From Rickettsiaceae bacterium (lineage in GTDB: Bacteria > Pseudomonadota > Alphaproteobacteria > Rickettsiales > Rickettsiaceae), in contig JACKKP010000001.1 of NCBI GenBank assembly GCA_024236375.1, positions 172,001 through 236,000 of the forward strand: DNA of 64,000 bases, given 5' to 3'. A program made the position numbers and the translations under genes. Position 1 is the stretch's first letter; every line of letters begins with the position of its first letter. Positions 17,554 to 26,109 of the stretch are shown piece after piece. The notes under the pieces are model-generated. The model made no database searches, was not told where the DNA came from, and saw only the letters and a list, made by a program, of their open reading frames with translations.

Positions 17554-17897
17554 ATTTGAATATCTTGATGATTATAGCACCTTATAAGATTTGTAACAAA
17601 TAGTTCCGGAAGCTATTGAATATTAAGAGTTTACACTAGTATAACAAAGTGTATTTTTATTGTGTTATGGACAAATGTATTTTTTCAGTAACTAATACTA
17701 GAGACTTCGTGAAAAAAATCAAGTCCAGAATTTTGATGAGGTGAGTATTAGTCTAATCAAAAGTCGTTTTTAGTAGGCAAAATATGGTAATAGTTACATC
17801 AGTAGGTTCACTTTTACGTGCTTAGTGCTTATGATGAGATTGATAAAGCATCATTGCGCTTTGGGGTGAATCTATATTCATTTAGTCTTGTTGACTA
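17554..17897. other. 344-bp region between two minus-strand genes
   Basis: No supported gene or strong terminator. It should include the promoter of the MFS gene's upstream side and the 3' end of the 833-residue gene's neighbourhood. A 13-codon plus-strand ORF at 17785 is too short to call. Confidence 0.4.
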
Positions 17898-20399
17898 TCA
17901 TCTTGATGGACCTTTTTTCTTTATATTATTCTTATTCACTTGTTCCTGAGTTGTTTTTGCTGCTTTTTGTATAAGATATTCATTCATTATTGATACAATA
18001 TTACTACCTATTGCTTTTGCTCTATTAATAGCAGGGCGTCGGCTTTCGGTATTATTGTTTTGTACATTTTGCTTTAATCTGTCTGCTATATTATCAGACT
18101 TTTGCGCAATTGGCTGTATAATTTGATCATTCGCTGCTTTTACTACTGTAATTGCTGCTTTTTTGATGATGCCAGGCTTATCAATATTATTTATTTTCTT
18201 TAAATATGAATCTGCCTTATCAATATTTCCTCTTGCAATTGAATCTAGAGATTTTGAACTAAACTCTATAATTTTTTCTCCTTTTCTTGATATGGAGCGT
18301 GATGAACTATCCTGTGATTTGATCCCGAAACTTGACGCAATAGAGGCATTTATAGTAGCTACTTTATGTTTTTCAATATTCTCTTGCATTATTTGCATTT
18401 TTTGTTGCGATGTCGGATTTGTTTGAGGCTCTCCAGTGACTTTAGTGATAAATTTTGTATCAGCGTTTTTCTGCAATTTTTCCCAAATAGCATCTATTCG
18501 GTTATCTTCTGGTTTCTTGATATCATTGAGCTGAATTTGTTTTCCACTGTCAAGAGTTATGATTGTTGGTTGAGGATTCTTAACGTTTTGCTTTTGTGGA
18601 GATTTTGGATCTGGTTGTCCTGGTATGATGATAGTACTACCCCCTTTGTTTGATAGTGCTGCTCTTGTTTCATCCATGCGAGCTTTTATTTTCCTCCTAG
18701 ATAGCGGCGGTGCAGCAGCTGAATTATCAACTGTCTTATTAGCTATTTTAGATTTGGCTACTTCAGAAGCTTGTGCTGCCTTAGCGTTCATCTCTTGCTG
18801 ATTTGCTTTAAGTGGTTCAGGTGTTGTTACTTCTGGTATTTGGTGGGTGCTGACGGGAACATTTTGTGTGTTCTTTTCCCGTTTATTTGCCCCTCGCACG
18901 GGCGCAATCCTTCTTTGTCCTATGGGAGGAATATAAGTTTTTTCCTTATTATCCTTCATAGCATTTATTTGTTGAATTTTTTCTTCAATAAGTTGTAATT
19001 TTTTTTCTTCTATAAGAGGTGTTTTTAAATTGGAGTCTCTTGGAATTTTACTTAATATTTTCTGAGTTATTTCTATGTCTCGTCCTAGTGTGGGCTGTAC
19101 TATTTCTTGGTAATCTTTAATTAAGTTGTTATTAAATGCTTTGTGATCTTGTTTTTGAGTTAGTGGCTCTTGTATGCGAGTTAAAGGTACCTTAAACCCT
19201 GCTTGATTAAGTCTAACACCAGCTTTCTCAACAAAGGATTGAGATTTAGTAATTTGTTGGTTAATTTCTTTTAATTCAGATATTCTACCACTTGTATCAG
19301 TGGTTTGTAGGTCACGATTTTCTGTATTGATTTTACCACCAATTTGTGTTGCAAATTTGTCAAATGCTTTTTGAGCAATTTTTGTTATATCGGTTGGTGT
19401 GGCCGATTCTACTGGTTGAGTTACATATTGGTCATATTGCTTTAAAACATCTGCAATAACTTCTTGGGATGCTTCTTTTTGTGTTAGTGTTTCTTTAATA
19501 TTGTCCCTATATGTTTGGATCTCTTCTTTTATAGATGCAAATATTTTGTCGTTAAGCTGGTTATCAACATTTAGTAAGAACCTATCGTTTTTAATATTCC
19601 ATTCTACCAGAGCAACTGCGGTATGTTTGATAATATTTTTATTCTTTGTTGCGGCAGCGTATTCCATGATGTTATTCTCAATATCTGAGCTAAGATTTTT
19701 ATTTTTTACAATAGTGTAAACAAAATCAGTTAAATTGTGTGTTAAATTGTCATTATACATTGCTTGATTACCTGATTTCAAAACACCATAATCGATTTGT
19801 GTCTCTTTAGTATACTTATCTTTTTCAGGCTTAATTTGTAACACTAAATTTTCAAACTGCACATTTTTCTTTGGTCGTTGCTCTTGGTCTGGTTTTTTCA
19901 GTATACTTTTCGGTTCCATATTCGATACTGTGACATTCTTACTATTTTTTAGTAACGATTGTAAGTTTGTTCTAGAATTGGTACTCATTTGTTCTAGATC
20001 ATCCAGATCAGGATTTATTTTTTTATTTTTGCTATATGCAGGTTGTTTTTCAGGTGCGTTTTCAATTATATTTTTTATATCTTCTATACTAATTTGTTTA
20101 AATTCATTTTTATCTACTTTATTACCTAATTTAGTTACAACAGATAAATCTCTAAACCCTTTGTCAGGAGTATAATTAATCCTTGTGCCTTTTTCATATG
20201 CAAGTTCCTTTACTTTAGATAACTCTTTGTTAAACTTTTTGTCATCTATTTTTGCACTATTGTCAATTGCATCTAATATTTTTGTTAATTTTTGTTTAAA
20301 ATGATCTTTATCATAATCTGGCGCTTTCTCATTTAAAAATTTTTCGAATTTTTTTATGAATTGTACTTGTAGTGAATTATTTTCTATTTCTTGTGGCAT
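17898..20399 (-). CDS. large low-complexity protein, candidate secreted effector
   Basis: An 833-residue hydrophilic protein with no recognised domain. The start is ATG at 20399, preceded by GGGGGAG at a good distance; a TTG at 20417 would overlap that site. It is rich in Lys, Gln, Asn, Asp, Ile and Ser. Predicted helical stretches alternate with proline-rich linkers (LSRRKIKARMDETR, IPGQPDPKSPQKQN). It has no signal peptide or TM helix and ends in a basic tail (NNIKKKGPSR). Size and composition recall type IV-secreted rickettsial effectors, but only by analogy. A gene this long with no stop in so AT-rich a genome is under selection. Confidence 0.75.
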   Translation of the reverse strand: MPQEIENNSLQVQFIKKFEKFLNEKAPDYDKDHFKQKLTKILDAIDNSAKIDDKKFNKELSKVKELAYEKGTRINYTPDKGFRDLSVVTKLGNKVDKNEFKQISIEDIKNIIENAPEKQPAYSKNKKINPDLDDLEQMSTNSRTNLQSLLKNSKNVTVSNMEPKSILKKPDQEQRPKKNVQFENLVLQIKPEKDKYTKETQIDYGVLKSGNQAMYNDNLTHNLTDFVYTIVKNKNLSSDIENNIMEYAAATKNKNIIKHTAVALVEWNIKNDRFLLNVDNQLNDKIFASIKEEIQTYRDNIKETLTQKEASQEVIADVLKQYDQYVTQPVESATPTDITKIAQKAFDKFATQIGGKINTENRDLQTTDTSGRISELKEINQQITKSQSFVEKAGVRLNQAGFKVPLTRIQEPLTQKQDHKAFNNNLIKDYQEIVQPTLGRDIEITQKILSKIPRDSNLKTPLIEEKKLQLIEEKIQQINAMKDNKEKTYIPPIGQRRIAPVRGANKREKNTQNVPVSTHQIPEVTTPEPLKANQQEMNAKAAQASEVAKSKIANKTVDNSAAAPPLSRRKIKARMDETRAALSNKGGSTIIIPGQPDPKSPQKQNVKNPQPTIITLDSGKQIQLNDIKKPEDNRIDAIWEKLQKNADTKFITKVTGEPQTNPTSQQKMQIMQENIEKHKVATINASIASSFGIKSQDSSSRSISRKGEKIIEFSSKSLDSIARGNIDKADSYLKKINNIDKPGIIKKAAITVVKAANDQIIQPIAQKSDNIADRLKQNVQNNNTESRRPAINRAKAIGSNIVSIMNEYLIQKAAKTTQEQVNKNNIKKKGPSR

Positions 20400-20417
20400 G
20401 ATACTCCCCCGTTCCAA

Positions 20418-20741
20418 TTAAAAATTTTTAATTATTCTATTTGATTTGTCATTTTAGAGGCTGACAAAAAGGATGTTTGTTTATAAATACTACTAATCTT
20501 TACCTAAAATATAATAATTTATTATATATAAATTAATGGACTAATTTAATAGTTTAATTTTTTTAGTAATAATTTAGTTTATTTAGTGTAAGATATTTAC
20601 ATTTATTACATCAAATTTAGTAGTATTCGAGGGTAATTTTATGTAGCAAAAATGTTATTTGCTACACATATATTGTGATGTTATATATAGCTGATTGTTG
20701 CTCTTATCGTGATATAGGTACTAATTAAGCCCCAAAGTCAT
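20418..20741. other. 324-bp AT-rich intergenic region
   Basis: Lies between two minus-strand genes and should hold the promoter of the 833-residue gene. It is strongly AT-rich (long TTTAGT/TTAAT runs). I see no gene, and no stem long enough to be a secure ychF-side terminator. Confidence 0.4.
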
Positions 20742-21833
20742 TTAAACATTAAAGCGGAAATGTACTACATCGCCGTCTTGCATTACGTAATCTTTGCCTT
20801 CAACACGGATTTTACCTTGTTCTCGAGCTTTTGCTTCGCTGCCTAATTTTAGATATTCTGCGTAAGATATTATTTCAGCGCGAATGAAACCTTTTTCAAA
20901 ATCAGTATGTATGATGCCAGCAGCCGCAGGTGCAAGGCAATTTTTTTCGAAAGTCCAAGCATGTGCTTCCTTTGGTCCTATAGTGAAAAATGATGCTAAA
21001 TTTAGTAAGGAATAAGCAGAGCTAATAATTTTACTCAGACCTGTTTCATTTAAATCTAAACTAGACAAAAATTCTTGCTTTTCCTCTTCACAAGTCAGTA
21101 GAGCAATTTCAGATTCAATTTTTGATGAAATAACTATAGATTTCGCATTTTCTTCTGCAGCTTTTTGAGCTATTTTATCAGAATATTTATTACCAGTACT
21201 TGCTTCGCCTTCGCCGACATTACAGACATATAATATTGGTTTAGAGGTAATTAGTTGTAAACTAGCTAATTCTTTATGATTTACATTTTGCATTTTTCTG
21301 ACGGGAATTCCTTCGGCAAGTAATTCTTTGCATCTTATGAGTAGATCTAATTGTGGCTTTAAAGTTTGATCTTTTTTTACTTTTTTGTCGATATTTACTA
21401 TTCTCTTTTCAACTGATTCAAGGTCCGCAATCATTAATTCGGTTTCAATTACTTCAGCGTCATGTAATGGATCAATTTTTCCATGTACATGAGTAATATC
21501 ATTATTGTCAAAGCAGCGCAGCACATGTACGATAGCATCTACTTCTCTGATATGAGCTAAAAATTTGTTACCTAAACCCTCACCACGGCTAGCACCCGCC
21601 ACTAATCCTGCAATATCTACAAATTCAATAAAAGCTGGGATTATTTTAGCAGAGCCAGCAAGTGCAGCTAATTTTTCTAATCTTATATCTGGTACAGGAA
21701 CAGTACCAGAATTTGGTTCTATAGTGCAGAAAGGATAATTAGCTGCTTCTGCTTTTGCGCTAGAAGTTAGTGCATTAAATAAGGTTGATTTACCTACATT
21801 AGGTAGTCCAACTATGCCGCATTTTAATGTCAT
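20742..21833 (-). CDS. ychF: ribosome-binding ATPase YchF/EngD
   Basis: Obg-family P-loop NTPase that prefers ATP and binds ribosomes; linked to stress responses. The 363-residue protein is full length. The P-loop GLPNVGKST is at residues 9-17. The specificity motif is NVGE (in CNVGEGE) rather than NKxD, as is typical of YchF. The C-terminal TGS domain has GFIRAEIISY and ends DGDVVHFRFNV. Confidence 0.96.
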   Translation of the reverse strand: MTLKCGIVGLPNVGKSTLFNALTSSAKAEAANYPFCTIEPNSGTVPVPDIRLEKLAALAGSAKIIPAFIEFVDIAGLVAGASRGEGLGNKFLAHIREVDAIVHVLRCFDNNDITHVHGKIDPLHDAEVIETELMIADLESVEKRIVNIDKKVKKDQTLKPQLDLLIRCKELLAEGIPVRKMQNVNHKELASLQLITSKPILYVCNVGEGEASTGNKYSDKIAQKAAEENAKSIVISSKIESEIALLTCEEEKQEFLSSLDLNETGLSKIISSAYSLLNLASFFTIGPKEAHAWTFEKNCLAPAAAGIIHTDFEKGFIRAEIISYAEYLKLGSEAKAREQGKIRVEGKDYVMQDGDVVHFRFNV

Positions 21834-21967
21834 ATGAATAATTCTGGTAATTTTTACTAAAGGCCAAAAGAGAATAACGAAATTAATCTATATTCTCTTT
21901 GAAGGTTTGTTATGCGTAAACTCAGCTAAAAATATATTTTTAGCTAGAATTGCATTAATATAAAAGC

Positions 21968-22507
21968 TTATTTTGGTACTATATTAAATATAAAACCTCT
22001 TTTAGCTTGTATCAAATTAACAAGCAGCATAGCCAAAGTAATATAACCAGTTCTAAATAAAGCTTCTTTAGAGAACATCATGATTACTTGGGCAAAATCA
22101 AGCTTACCAATAAAATAAGAAGACATAATTAATCCATCTATTAAAGCCGCAGCTCCAAGTGTGAAGAAATATTTCAAATGAGTTTTACTATTAAATAGCA
22201 TCGTACTAATTGCGAAAGAAACAAAAATAGACAATATAGAAACTGTGATAATTCCTAAATAAGTTTTATTATACAGATTATATTTGATATTATATGTCAG
22301 ACAAAAAGTGATTGTTAGTGCAGTTACTAAACTGGTAAAAGCTAATTTATTTCCATAATGCTCTTTTAATAAGTATGCCATAGAAATAGCTAATACAAAA
22401 AAGCAAGAACATTGGTAAATTTTATTGCAAAGATTTATCAGTAAACTAGATGTTAGCAACAGTGAGAAAATCAATATATAGTTTTTATTAGTAAAAATAT
22501 TATTCAT
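21968..22507 (-). CDS. membrane protein, possibly VUT/YhhQ-type precursor transporter
   Basis: A 179-residue protein with about six hydrophobic segments. The C-terminal half (FFTLGAAALIDGLIMSSYF, then FSKEALFRTGYITLAMLLV) is laid out like the VUT/YhhQ family of queuosine-precursor importers, with a small-residue helix followed by an acidic residue and a final helix. The family link is weak and by eye; an unrelated rickettsial membrane protein is possible. It is transcribed on the minus strand between lptF and ychF. Confidence 0.5.
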   Translation of the reverse strand: MNNIFTNKNYILIFSLLLTSSLLINLCNKIYQCSCFFVLAISMAYLLKEHYGNKLAFTSLVTALTITFCLTYNIKYNLYNKTYLGIITVSILSIFVSFAISTMLFNSKTHLKYFFTLGAAALIDGLIMSSYFIGKLDFAQVIMMFSKEALFRTGYITLAMLLVNLIQAKRGFIFNIVPK

Positions 22508-22617
22508 ATAAACCTCTTTACAATAGATAATTATTTAAGATAATCATTTACAATATAGCAAATTCTTATGCCAATCAATGATAATTTATTTGGTCACATT
22601 ATCAAGAGTTGATATAT

Positions 22618-23694
22618 TTATAAAGTTTTCTGCTGATTAAAGTAAATAGCCCCTATAAGAGCAACTGCTATATTAGCGTAAAGGAGATATAAATATTCCA
22701 TATTGTGATATATAATTTTTTGCAGAGAAAAATGTATGTAAATCAGAAATATTACGGGCAATAAACTGGCTGCATATTGTTTAAAATTGATTTCACGATA
22801 AAAATTATACCGCAAGAAAATACTTAGAGCAAGAAAGACAAAAGCAAAGTTACAAAATGGCCAAACTAGTCTTACATGTCCGTCGACAATCAATCTATTT
22901 TGTTGTTGCTGAGAAATTGTTTGATCCGGCCAAATCATTTCATGAATAAAAAGTTCAAAAGGTCCCTTTTTTCTAGGAGTCGCATTATCATGCGGGCGAG
23001 CTATATTAATATTAATTTTGTCGAAATGTAATTTGCTAATATTACCACTTTTATCGTAAGCATGTTGTACACCTGAAAATAATTCGAATTCGACATCATG
23101 TGAGCTAAATGTTTTAATATTGCCCTGTTTTGCAAAGAAAATTACCCTTCTTTGAGGATGTTCATTATCAAATAATATTACTCCATTAAAATTGGTTTTT
23201 GAGGTTTTTTTATCTATATATAAGGTAGTATATTTAGATAATTGATTAAAGGTTTTTTCTGTGATGATATGAGAAATATACTGTTCTTTAAAATTACCAA
23301 TAGTAGTTTTTAAATTACTATATGAAATTGGTAGTAAATATAATGATATGTAGTAAATTATAATGCTGACTACTAAGCACAAATATAGTGCTGGTTTTGC
23401 AAGTTGTAGGTTGTTAAGACCAGCGCTTCTTAATATTGTTAATTGCCGCTCTTCTTGTAATTTATGATACAGAAAAATTACAGTTAATACTGAAATAACA
23501 GGCATTATTATAAAAATAAAATAAGGTAACAATAAGAAAGTAAGCTTTATGAACGCTGTAAGATTAATACCTTTATCAATTAATTTCGATAAGTTCATCG
23601 TCTGTACTATCCACACAATACTTGTGACTACTAATGTCATTATAGATAATATAGGCAGTAATTGACGAATAATATATTTATTATAAATATACAT
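22618..23694 (-). CDS. lptF: LPS export permease LptF
   Basis: Inner-membrane subunit of the LptB2FG transporter that extracts lipopolysaccharide for passage to the outer membrane. The 358-residue protein has three N-terminal TM helices, the coupling-helix motif EERQLTILRSAGLN near residue 80, a periplasmic beta-jellyroll region (about 135-255) and three C-terminal helices. The motif and first helix match LptF better than LptG. With lpxD-fabZ-lpxA-lpxI elsewhere in the window it indicates that this organism makes and exports LPS. Confidence 0.87.
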   Translation of the reverse strand: MYIYNKYIIRQLLPILSIMTLVVTSIVWIVQTMNLSKLIDKGINLTAFIKLTFLLLPYFIFIIMPVISVLTVIFLYHKLQEERQLTILRSAGLNNLQLAKPALYLCLVVSIIIYYISLYLLPISYSNLKTTIGNFKEQYISHIITEKTFNQLSKYTTLYIDKKTSKTNFNGVILFDNEHPQRRVIFFAKQGNIKTFSSHDVEFELFSGVQHAYDKSGNISKLHFDKININIARPHDNATPRKKGPFELFIHEMIWPDQTISQQQQNRLIVDGHVRLVWPFCNFAFVFLALSIFLRYNFYREINFKQYAASLLPVIFLIYIHFSLQKIIYHNMEYLYLLYANIAVALIGAIYFNQQKTL

Positions 23695-24094
23695 TGAGTA
23701 ATTCTAAACGATTTATTAAGTTACCAGCTTATAATAAATTACCTATTAATTAGCCGCAAGTAATTATAAACAAAATTTTATTATTTTATTTATACTATAA
23801 TCACACAGGTTGAATTATGCGAGTATTTGTATAATTATAAGGTTGATTATGATTGTTGCCGTAAGATTTAGTTCTTGGTAATAGTTAAGATGGGATCTTA
23901 TACTACTTTAGTAGATTTGCTCAATTTATAATGTGTTTTCAACTATTAATTAATGATCTCGCTATTCTAATCCCACTTAAATTTGTAATATAAAAGCTAT
24001 TTTATTTTGTAAGAATTATAAAGAAAAAACATGTAAAAAATACTAGACTAATATGAAAACTTTTGCTATGGTAATTTACACGTGATGCAGTTAT
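23695..24094. other. 400-bp region between lptF and tRNA-Asn
   Basis: Divergent intergenic region. It should contain the lptF promoter (minus) and the tRNA-Asn promoter (plus, candidate at 24044-24072). Otherwise AT-rich with no ORF or clear hairpin. Confidence 0.5.
24044..24072 (+). promoter_or_regulatory. candidate tRNA-Asn promoter
   Basis: TAGACT (24044-24049), a 17-nt spacer, then TATGGT (24067-24072), 23 nt before the mature 5' end. Neither hexamer is perfect. Confidence 0.4.
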
Positions 24095-24169
24095 TCCTCG
24101 GTAGCTCAGTGGTAGAGCAAACGGCTGTTAACCGTTCGGTCGCTGGTTCGAATCCGGCCCGAGGAGCCA
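24095..24169 (+). tRNA. tRNA-Asn (GTT), CCA encoded
   Basis: A 75-nt cloverleaf. The acceptor stem is TCCTCGG / CCGAGGA, with discriminator G and encoded CCA. The D arm has AGCTCAGTGGTAGAGC, the anticodon GTT is at 24127-24129 between arms CGGC and ACCG, and the T arm has GGTTCGAATCC. Confidence 0.97.
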
Positions 24170-24627
24170 CTTACACGCAATGTCTAAAATTCATCATCAT
24201 ATTAAACAGCGCACTCAAGTTATATAAAGCTTCTGAGCTCTTATAGTAATATGCGCAATAAGAAGTTTATCAAGTTTTAGTGTTTTCTGAGTGTATGCCA
24301 ATTCGGCATAGTTTACTTGCTTTACAAATGAGTCGTAAAGCTGTGATTCAAGTATTTGGTTTTGAATTGCTAATATAGTAATTTACAATAGATTATTGCA
24401 TTTAAAGACAAAGGAGATGGCTTTATGTCAGTCTTGCATATGAGGTAAATGTTGGTTGATCCAGCGTTTGAGATTAGCACAAAGCTTTTTCTCTTACTTA
24501 CACCCTAGCAATACTCTATTGTCAAGAACTATACTAGAAATTTAAAGGATCGACTAAAAAGAATAGGGTGAAAATTAATAATATATTCTTTGGGAATAAA
24601 AATCGCTATTTAGCAAACTAACTATAT
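24170..24627. other. 458-bp region holding MITE copy C
   Basis: No gene. 24170-24373 is unremarkable sequence in which I find no ORF; 24374-24533 is MITE copy C; the rplI-side terminator begins at 24611. Confidence 0.6.
24374..24533 (-). mobile_element. MITE copy C (inverted relative to A and B)
   Basis: A 160-bp member of the same family in the opposite orientation. Ends are TATAGTAATTTACAATAGAT and, as reverse complement of the right end, TATAGTTCTTGACAATAGAG. On the minus strand the transposase-like remnant reads LCANLKRWINQHLPHMQD and is then stopped. It is the most diverged of the three internally, with terminal and CTCAAACGCTGGATCAAC sequence best kept. Confidence 0.85.
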
Positions 24628-24638
24628 TTAGTTTGCTA
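24611..24638 (-). terminator. terminator overlapping the rplI stop codon
   Basis: A perfect 11-bp stem (24611-24621 with 24628-24638) and a 6-nt loop. The upstream arm on the minus strand includes the last codons and the stop of rplI. A T-rich stretch (GATTTTTATT) follows after a few bases. Confidence 0.6.
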
Positions 24639-25149
24639 ATACAGATTGATCATTGGCTTTTGTATTTGCAGTATAATCTTGTAAAGCTGATTGTGCTTCT
24701 TCATGAGTTTTAGCAATTACCACAATAATGTTGCAACTTACTTCTGGATGTAAAATTACCTTAATATCATATACACCATTATATTTAATTGGATGCTCAA
24801 GAGCGATATTGCCATAATTGAGATGAGATCCAATGATTTTTGACAATTCTTCTGCTATATTTCTGGCGCTAATAGAACCAAATAATTTTCCGTCTGTTGA
24901 AGATGGCATAGCAAAAATTATATTTTTCCCTTCTAAAGATTTGAGTAATTTTTCTGCTTGAGAAATATTGGTTTTATTTTTTTTCTCTAATTCTTCTTTA
25001 ATAGAAGTGAAAGATGCAATATTATTTTCAGTAGCTCGGATTGCTAAATTTTGAGGCAAGAGATAATTACGTCCATAACCATCACTAACATTTACTATAT
25101 CTCCTATTTTGCCTAATTTTCTTATTGGTTTAGTTAAAATAATTTGCAT
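24628..25149 (-). CDS. rplI: ribosomal protein bL9
   Basis: A 173-residue 50S protein. The N-terminal rRNA-binding domain is typical (MQIILTKPIRKLGKIGDIVNVSDGYGRNYLLPQNLA), followed by the long connecting helix and a C-terminal domain with GKLFGSISARNIAEEL. It is a little longer than usual because of a polar tail. It is last in rpsF-rpsR-rplI, 21 nt after rpsR. Confidence 0.97.
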   Translation of the reverse strand: MQIILTKPIRKLGKIGDIVNVSDGYGRNYLLPQNLAIRATENNIASFTSIKEELEKKNKTNISQAEKLLKSLEGKNIIFAMPSSTDGKLFGSISARNIAEELSKIIGSHLNYGNIALEHPIKYNGVYDIKVILHPEVSCNIIVVIAKTHEEAQSALQDYTANTKANDQSVLAN

Positions 25150-25170
25150 ATTAGTTGTCCAGATTAAGTA

Positions 25171-25452
25171 TTATTTATTAATGTATACAAAAGGTAATAA
25201 AGCTAAAATTCTACTACGTTTAATAGCATTTTTTAATGCTCTTTGGTGACGTGCTGACACATTTGTAATTCTACTCGGTAGCATTCTTCCTCCCTCAGAA
25301 ATAAATTTCTTAAGTAATTCTGGGTCTTTATAGTCAATTTTACCTAGTTCTCCTGATGCAAAAGGACAACCTCGGTTTTTTTTAAAGAAAGATTTTGCAT
25401 TTACTTTGTCGCCTGCTAATCCGTCTTGATCTAATTGAATGTTTTCTGACAT
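25171..25452 (-). CDS. rpsR: ribosomal protein bS18
   Basis: A 93-residue 30S protein with the family core YKDPELLKKFISEGGRMLPSR and the basic C-terminal segment ARHQRALKNAIKRSRILALLPF. It binds next to bS6 on the platform, and its gene lies between rpsF (15 nt upstream) and rplI. Confidence 0.97.
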   Translation of the reverse strand: MSENIQLDQDGLAGDKVNAKSFFKKNRGCPFASGELGKIDYKDPELLKKFISEGGRMLPSRITNVSARHQRALKNAIKRSRILALLPFVYINK

Positions 25453-25467
25453 AAACTTTAATTGGTT

Positions 25468-25848
25468 TTAATGAATAATGTTATTTTTATCTGACGTTAC
25501 ATCAATAGAAGATTGTGTATCAGGAGTTCTCGCTTTCAAAATAGGAGAAGGTTCTTGAGTAATTTCATCTACTTTGATTAAAGCTGATCTAATGATACTT
25601 TCACTCAATTTTATTTTTCTTTCTAGAAGATCTAGGGCAGGTTTACCTGCTTCGATTCCCATAAAATAATAATGTCCTTTTTTATTATTTTTGATCTCGT
25701 AAGCTAAATTTCTTAAACCCCAATATTCAGTTTTTATAATGCTACCACCATTTTCAGTGATAATATTTTGCAAATCAGCTGCAATTTTATCTATTTCATT
25801 TGATGAAACATCTTGACGAATGATTATAGTGGATTCATAAATTGCCAT
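25468..25848 (-). CDS. rpsF: ribosomal protein bS6
   Basis: A 126-residue 30S protein starting MAIYESTIIIRQD, with WGLRNLAYEIKNNKKGHYY in the rRNA/bS18-contacting part and an extended polar C-terminus. First gene of the rpsF-rpsR-rplI operon, with a well-spaced promoter 45 nt upstream. Confidence 0.96.
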   Translation of the reverse strand: MAIYESTIIIRQDVSSNEIDKIAADLQNIITENGGSIIKTEYWGLRNLAYEIKNNKKGHYYFMGIEAGKPALDLLERKIKLSESIIRSALIKVDEITQEPSPILKARTPDTQSSIDVTSDKNNIIH

Positions 25849-25894
25849 ATAAATAGCTTCTCCCGTTCAAATTTATTTTAGAAAATTACGGCCA

Positions 25895-25923
25895 TTTATA
25901 CCAAGCAATAAACAATATTTCAA
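25895..25923 (-). promoter_or_regulatory. promoter of rpsF-rpsR-rplI
   Basis: On the minus strand TTGAAA (25923-25918), an exact 17-nt spacer, and TATAAA (25900-25895), 46 nt before the rpsF start. Confidence 0.65.
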
Positions 25924-26109
25924 GTATTATATTTATTTATTTTTTGTAAAAATATAATATCTATATCTCAGAAGATGAAAAATATTGATATATGTATGTA
26001 TTTTGTTTACATTTTTGTATATGTTATTATTATTCAGCTTGATGGATAGGTTATTACTGAATTGCTGATAATTATTATTAAACTAAAAAATTTAAGTTGA
26101 GTATTTAAA

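Noticed and set aside
17785..17826. A 13-codon plus-strand ORF reading MVIVTSVGSLLRA, like the start of methionine-synthase-II-type proteins.
   Set aside because: Too short, and no further homologous frame follows; the resemblance rests on nine residues.
22519..22528. TTTACAATAG near the start of the 179-residue membrane protein gene, matching the MITE terminal core.
   Set aside because: No matching opposite end or internal MITE sequence within a reasonable distance; ten AT-rich bases can occur by chance.
24170..24373. Possible decayed gene between tRNA-Asn and MITE C.
   Set aside because: No frame stays open long enough and no recognisable peptide appears in any frame.
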